A stretch of 64,000 nucleotides of DNA, from positions 3,530,390 through 3,594,389 of the forward strand of contig NZ_CM001857.1 of assembly GCF_000400505.1 (NCBI RefSeq), read 5' to 3'. The DNA comes from Musicola paradisiaca NCPPB 2511. GTDB lineage: Bacteria; Pseudomonadota; Gammaproteobacteria; Enterobacterales; Enterobacteriaceae. Below the pieces are notes generated by a model. That model was not told the DNA's origin. It did no database searches and worked only from the letters and a program-made list of their open reading frames with translations. Below, in pieces: positions 62,840 through 64,000 of this stretch. Each line of letters starts with the position of its first letter. The first letter of the stretch is position 1. The translations under genes and the position numbers were made by a program.

Positions 62840-64000
62840 AGCTTTCCTCCGCGATCCGCAATTTGGCCCGCCATCGCCTGCACGGTGTTAAATTGATAAA
62901 CGGATTCCAGTGGCATCGCCACGCCGAACGCCTTACGCACAGACGTCAGAATCCGCAGGGCTTTGAGGGAATTGCCGCCCAGGCTGAAAAAGTCCTGCTC
63001 CACCCCGACGTTGTCGCAAGCCAGAATGTCCTGCCACAGCGCCTGCAACGCGCGTTCAACATCACCGTTGGCCTGCCGGGAGCCGGTGCCCTCCGGCGCG
63101 TCGGCGATCAAGGGAAGCTGGGCCAGGGCCTTGCGATCGACTTTCTGATTACGGTTCAGGGGCAGGGCTTCGTGCCACACCAGGTGCGCCGGGATCATGT
63201 AGTCCGGCAGCAAATGTGCGATGCGTTGACGCAGTTCGACCCGCGCAGGCCGGGCGCCATCGGCGACCAGGTGCGCAACCAACACGTCGCCTCGTGCGTC
63301 TTTGGCAGCGACCACCGCGGCCTGGGCAATCTCAGGTAAAGCAGTAAGCACGTTCTCAACTTCTCCGGCCTCAATGCGGTATCCGTTGATTTTTATCTGT
63401 AAATCCACCCGGCCAAGAATGTCGATGTCCCCGTTGGGTAAATAGCGCCCCAGATCGCCGGTGCGAAAACAACGCGGCCCACCGGGCGCATCAACAGGGT
63501 ATCGCTCACGGGTTCTGGCCTCATCATTCCAGTAACCGCGGGTAATCCCGGCACCGGCGGCATAGATTTCACCGGCTACCCAGTCGGGGCATTCGCCGCC
63601 CTGCGCGTTGCGCACCGAGCATTGGTTGTTGGCATTGGGGCGGCCATAGGGAATATTTTCCCCATTACAATCCTCAGGCGAGATCGGATGGCAAATGTTC
63701 CAGATGGTCGTTTCCGTCGGCCCGCCCAATGACCAGTACGCGATATCGGGGCGGCGTGCCATCATGGCCGCCGGCAGATCCGGTGGAATACGATCGCCAC
63801 TCATCATAATGAGGCGCAGGCTGTCCACCAGCTCAGGCTGAGAGTCAAACATCATCCGCACGATGGCCGGTACCGAGTTCCAAATACTGACGCGGTGCAT
63901 CCGGCAAAGCGCAGCCCAGTGTTCGACATCGGCGGCGTGATCCGCATCCGGCATTACCAGCGCCGCACCGGCTGCCAGTGCGCCGAAAATATCCCAGACG
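62836..64000 (-). CDS. NRPS, C-terminal A-T part with Cys-like pocket (runs off the right edge)
   Basis: About 388 residues are visible. The A domain is entered at VWDIFGALAAGAALVMP, followed by LIMMSGDRIP, WSLGGPTETTIWN, FRTGDLGRY and GRVDLQIKINGYRIE; a T domain (SLGGNSLKAL) closes the protein. The visible pocket reads W-N-M-S-L-I-W, close to the Cys code DLYNLSLIW. LGGPTE with GD in place of GE is typical of A domains in thiazoline-forming synthetases. There is no TE. The domains before A are outside the window, so whether a cyclisation domain is present cannot be seen. Confidence 0.9.
   Translation of the reverse strand, partial: VWDIFGALAAGAALVMPDADHAADVEHWAALCRMHRVSIWNSVPAIVRMMFDSQPELVDSLRLIMMSGDRIPPDLPAAMMARRPDIAYWSLGGPTETTIWNICHPISPEDCNGENIPYGRPNANNQCSVRNAQGGECPDWVAGEIYAAGAGITRGYWNDEARTRERYPVDAPGGPRCFRTGDLGRYLPNGDIDILGRVDLQIKINGYRIEAGEVENVLTALPEIAQAAVVAAKDARGDVLVAHLVADGARPARVELRQRIAHLLPDYMIPAHLVWHEALPLNRNQKVDRKALAQLPLIADAPEGTGSRQANGDVERALQALWQDILACDNVGVEQDFFSLGGNSLKALRILTSVRKAFGVAMPLESVYQFNTVQAMAGQIADRGGKL

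Overview
The window reads as chromosome of a Gram-negative enterobacterium, probably a plant- or environment-associated member of Enterobacterales. The grounds are near-canonical enterobactin-type EntE, EntB, EntA and EntF proteins, an IS256-family element of the IS285 type, an IS3-family element and scraps of a conjugative element. The genus cannot be fixed from this sequence alone. There is no rRNA, tRNA or CRISPR array.

Layout. (1) 1-2380, minus: the 5' part of an EntF-like serine NRPS, with a decayed MbtH gene just upstream. (2) 2814-7370, plus: an intact MbtH, a membrane-anchored penicillin-acylase-type Ntn hydrolase and a PvdE/SyrD-type peptide exporter. (3) 7441-49992, minus: a 42.5 kb run of twelve tightly spaced or overlapping genes. 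Transcription starts at a FAAL-T loading protein. It continues through a 3291-aa NRPS, an AT-less KS-KR-ACP protein, two free luciferase-like monooxygenases flanking a free A-T protein, a 4483-aa NRPS, a frameshifted HPPD-like VOC gene, an HpgT-like aminotransferase, a 1570-aa NRPS ending in a C domain, a CmlA-type diiron hydroxylase and a beta-lactamase-fold serine hydrolase. (4) 50398-51564, plus: a solitary AAA ATPase. (5) 51771-55017, plus: entE-entB-entA. (6) 55-59 kb: a mobile-element scar of IS256 element, UvrD-type helicase tail, truncated ICE protein, IS3 element, truncated GNAT toxin and intact DUF1778 antitoxin. (7) 59382-64000, minus: a second small biosynthetic group with a C45 acyltransferase, GNAT, free carrier protein, acyl ligase and the end of a Cys-type NRPS.

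How the genes may work together (inference). The 42 kb operon looks like an assembly line for an N-acylated hybrid lipopeptide. The FAAL loads a fatty acid. The large NRPS adds two residues, the first methylated and epimerised, the second a probable beta-amino acid with a FkbM methyltransferase in its A domain. The PKS adds one ketide, with its AT supplied from elsewhere. The 4483-aa NRPS adds N-methyl-Tyr-like, oxidised-Gly-like and Asn-like residues, and the last NRPS adds a 4-hydroxyphenylglycine-like residue. C and A domains balance seven to seven only if the free A-T protein serves the orphan terminal C domain. No thioesterase is present, so the beta-lactamase-fold hydrolase is the candidate release or maturation enzyme. 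The divergent exporter and acylase suggest pyoverdine-like handling: export of an acylated precursor, then removal of the acyl chain outside the cytoplasm. Four of the seven A domains are interrupted by a tailoring domain, and one of these is a glycine-type domain carrying a flavin monooxygenase and followed by an epimerase. This is the most unusual feature of the locus.

Substrate codes were read by eye from alignment to GrsA positions and are hypotheses.
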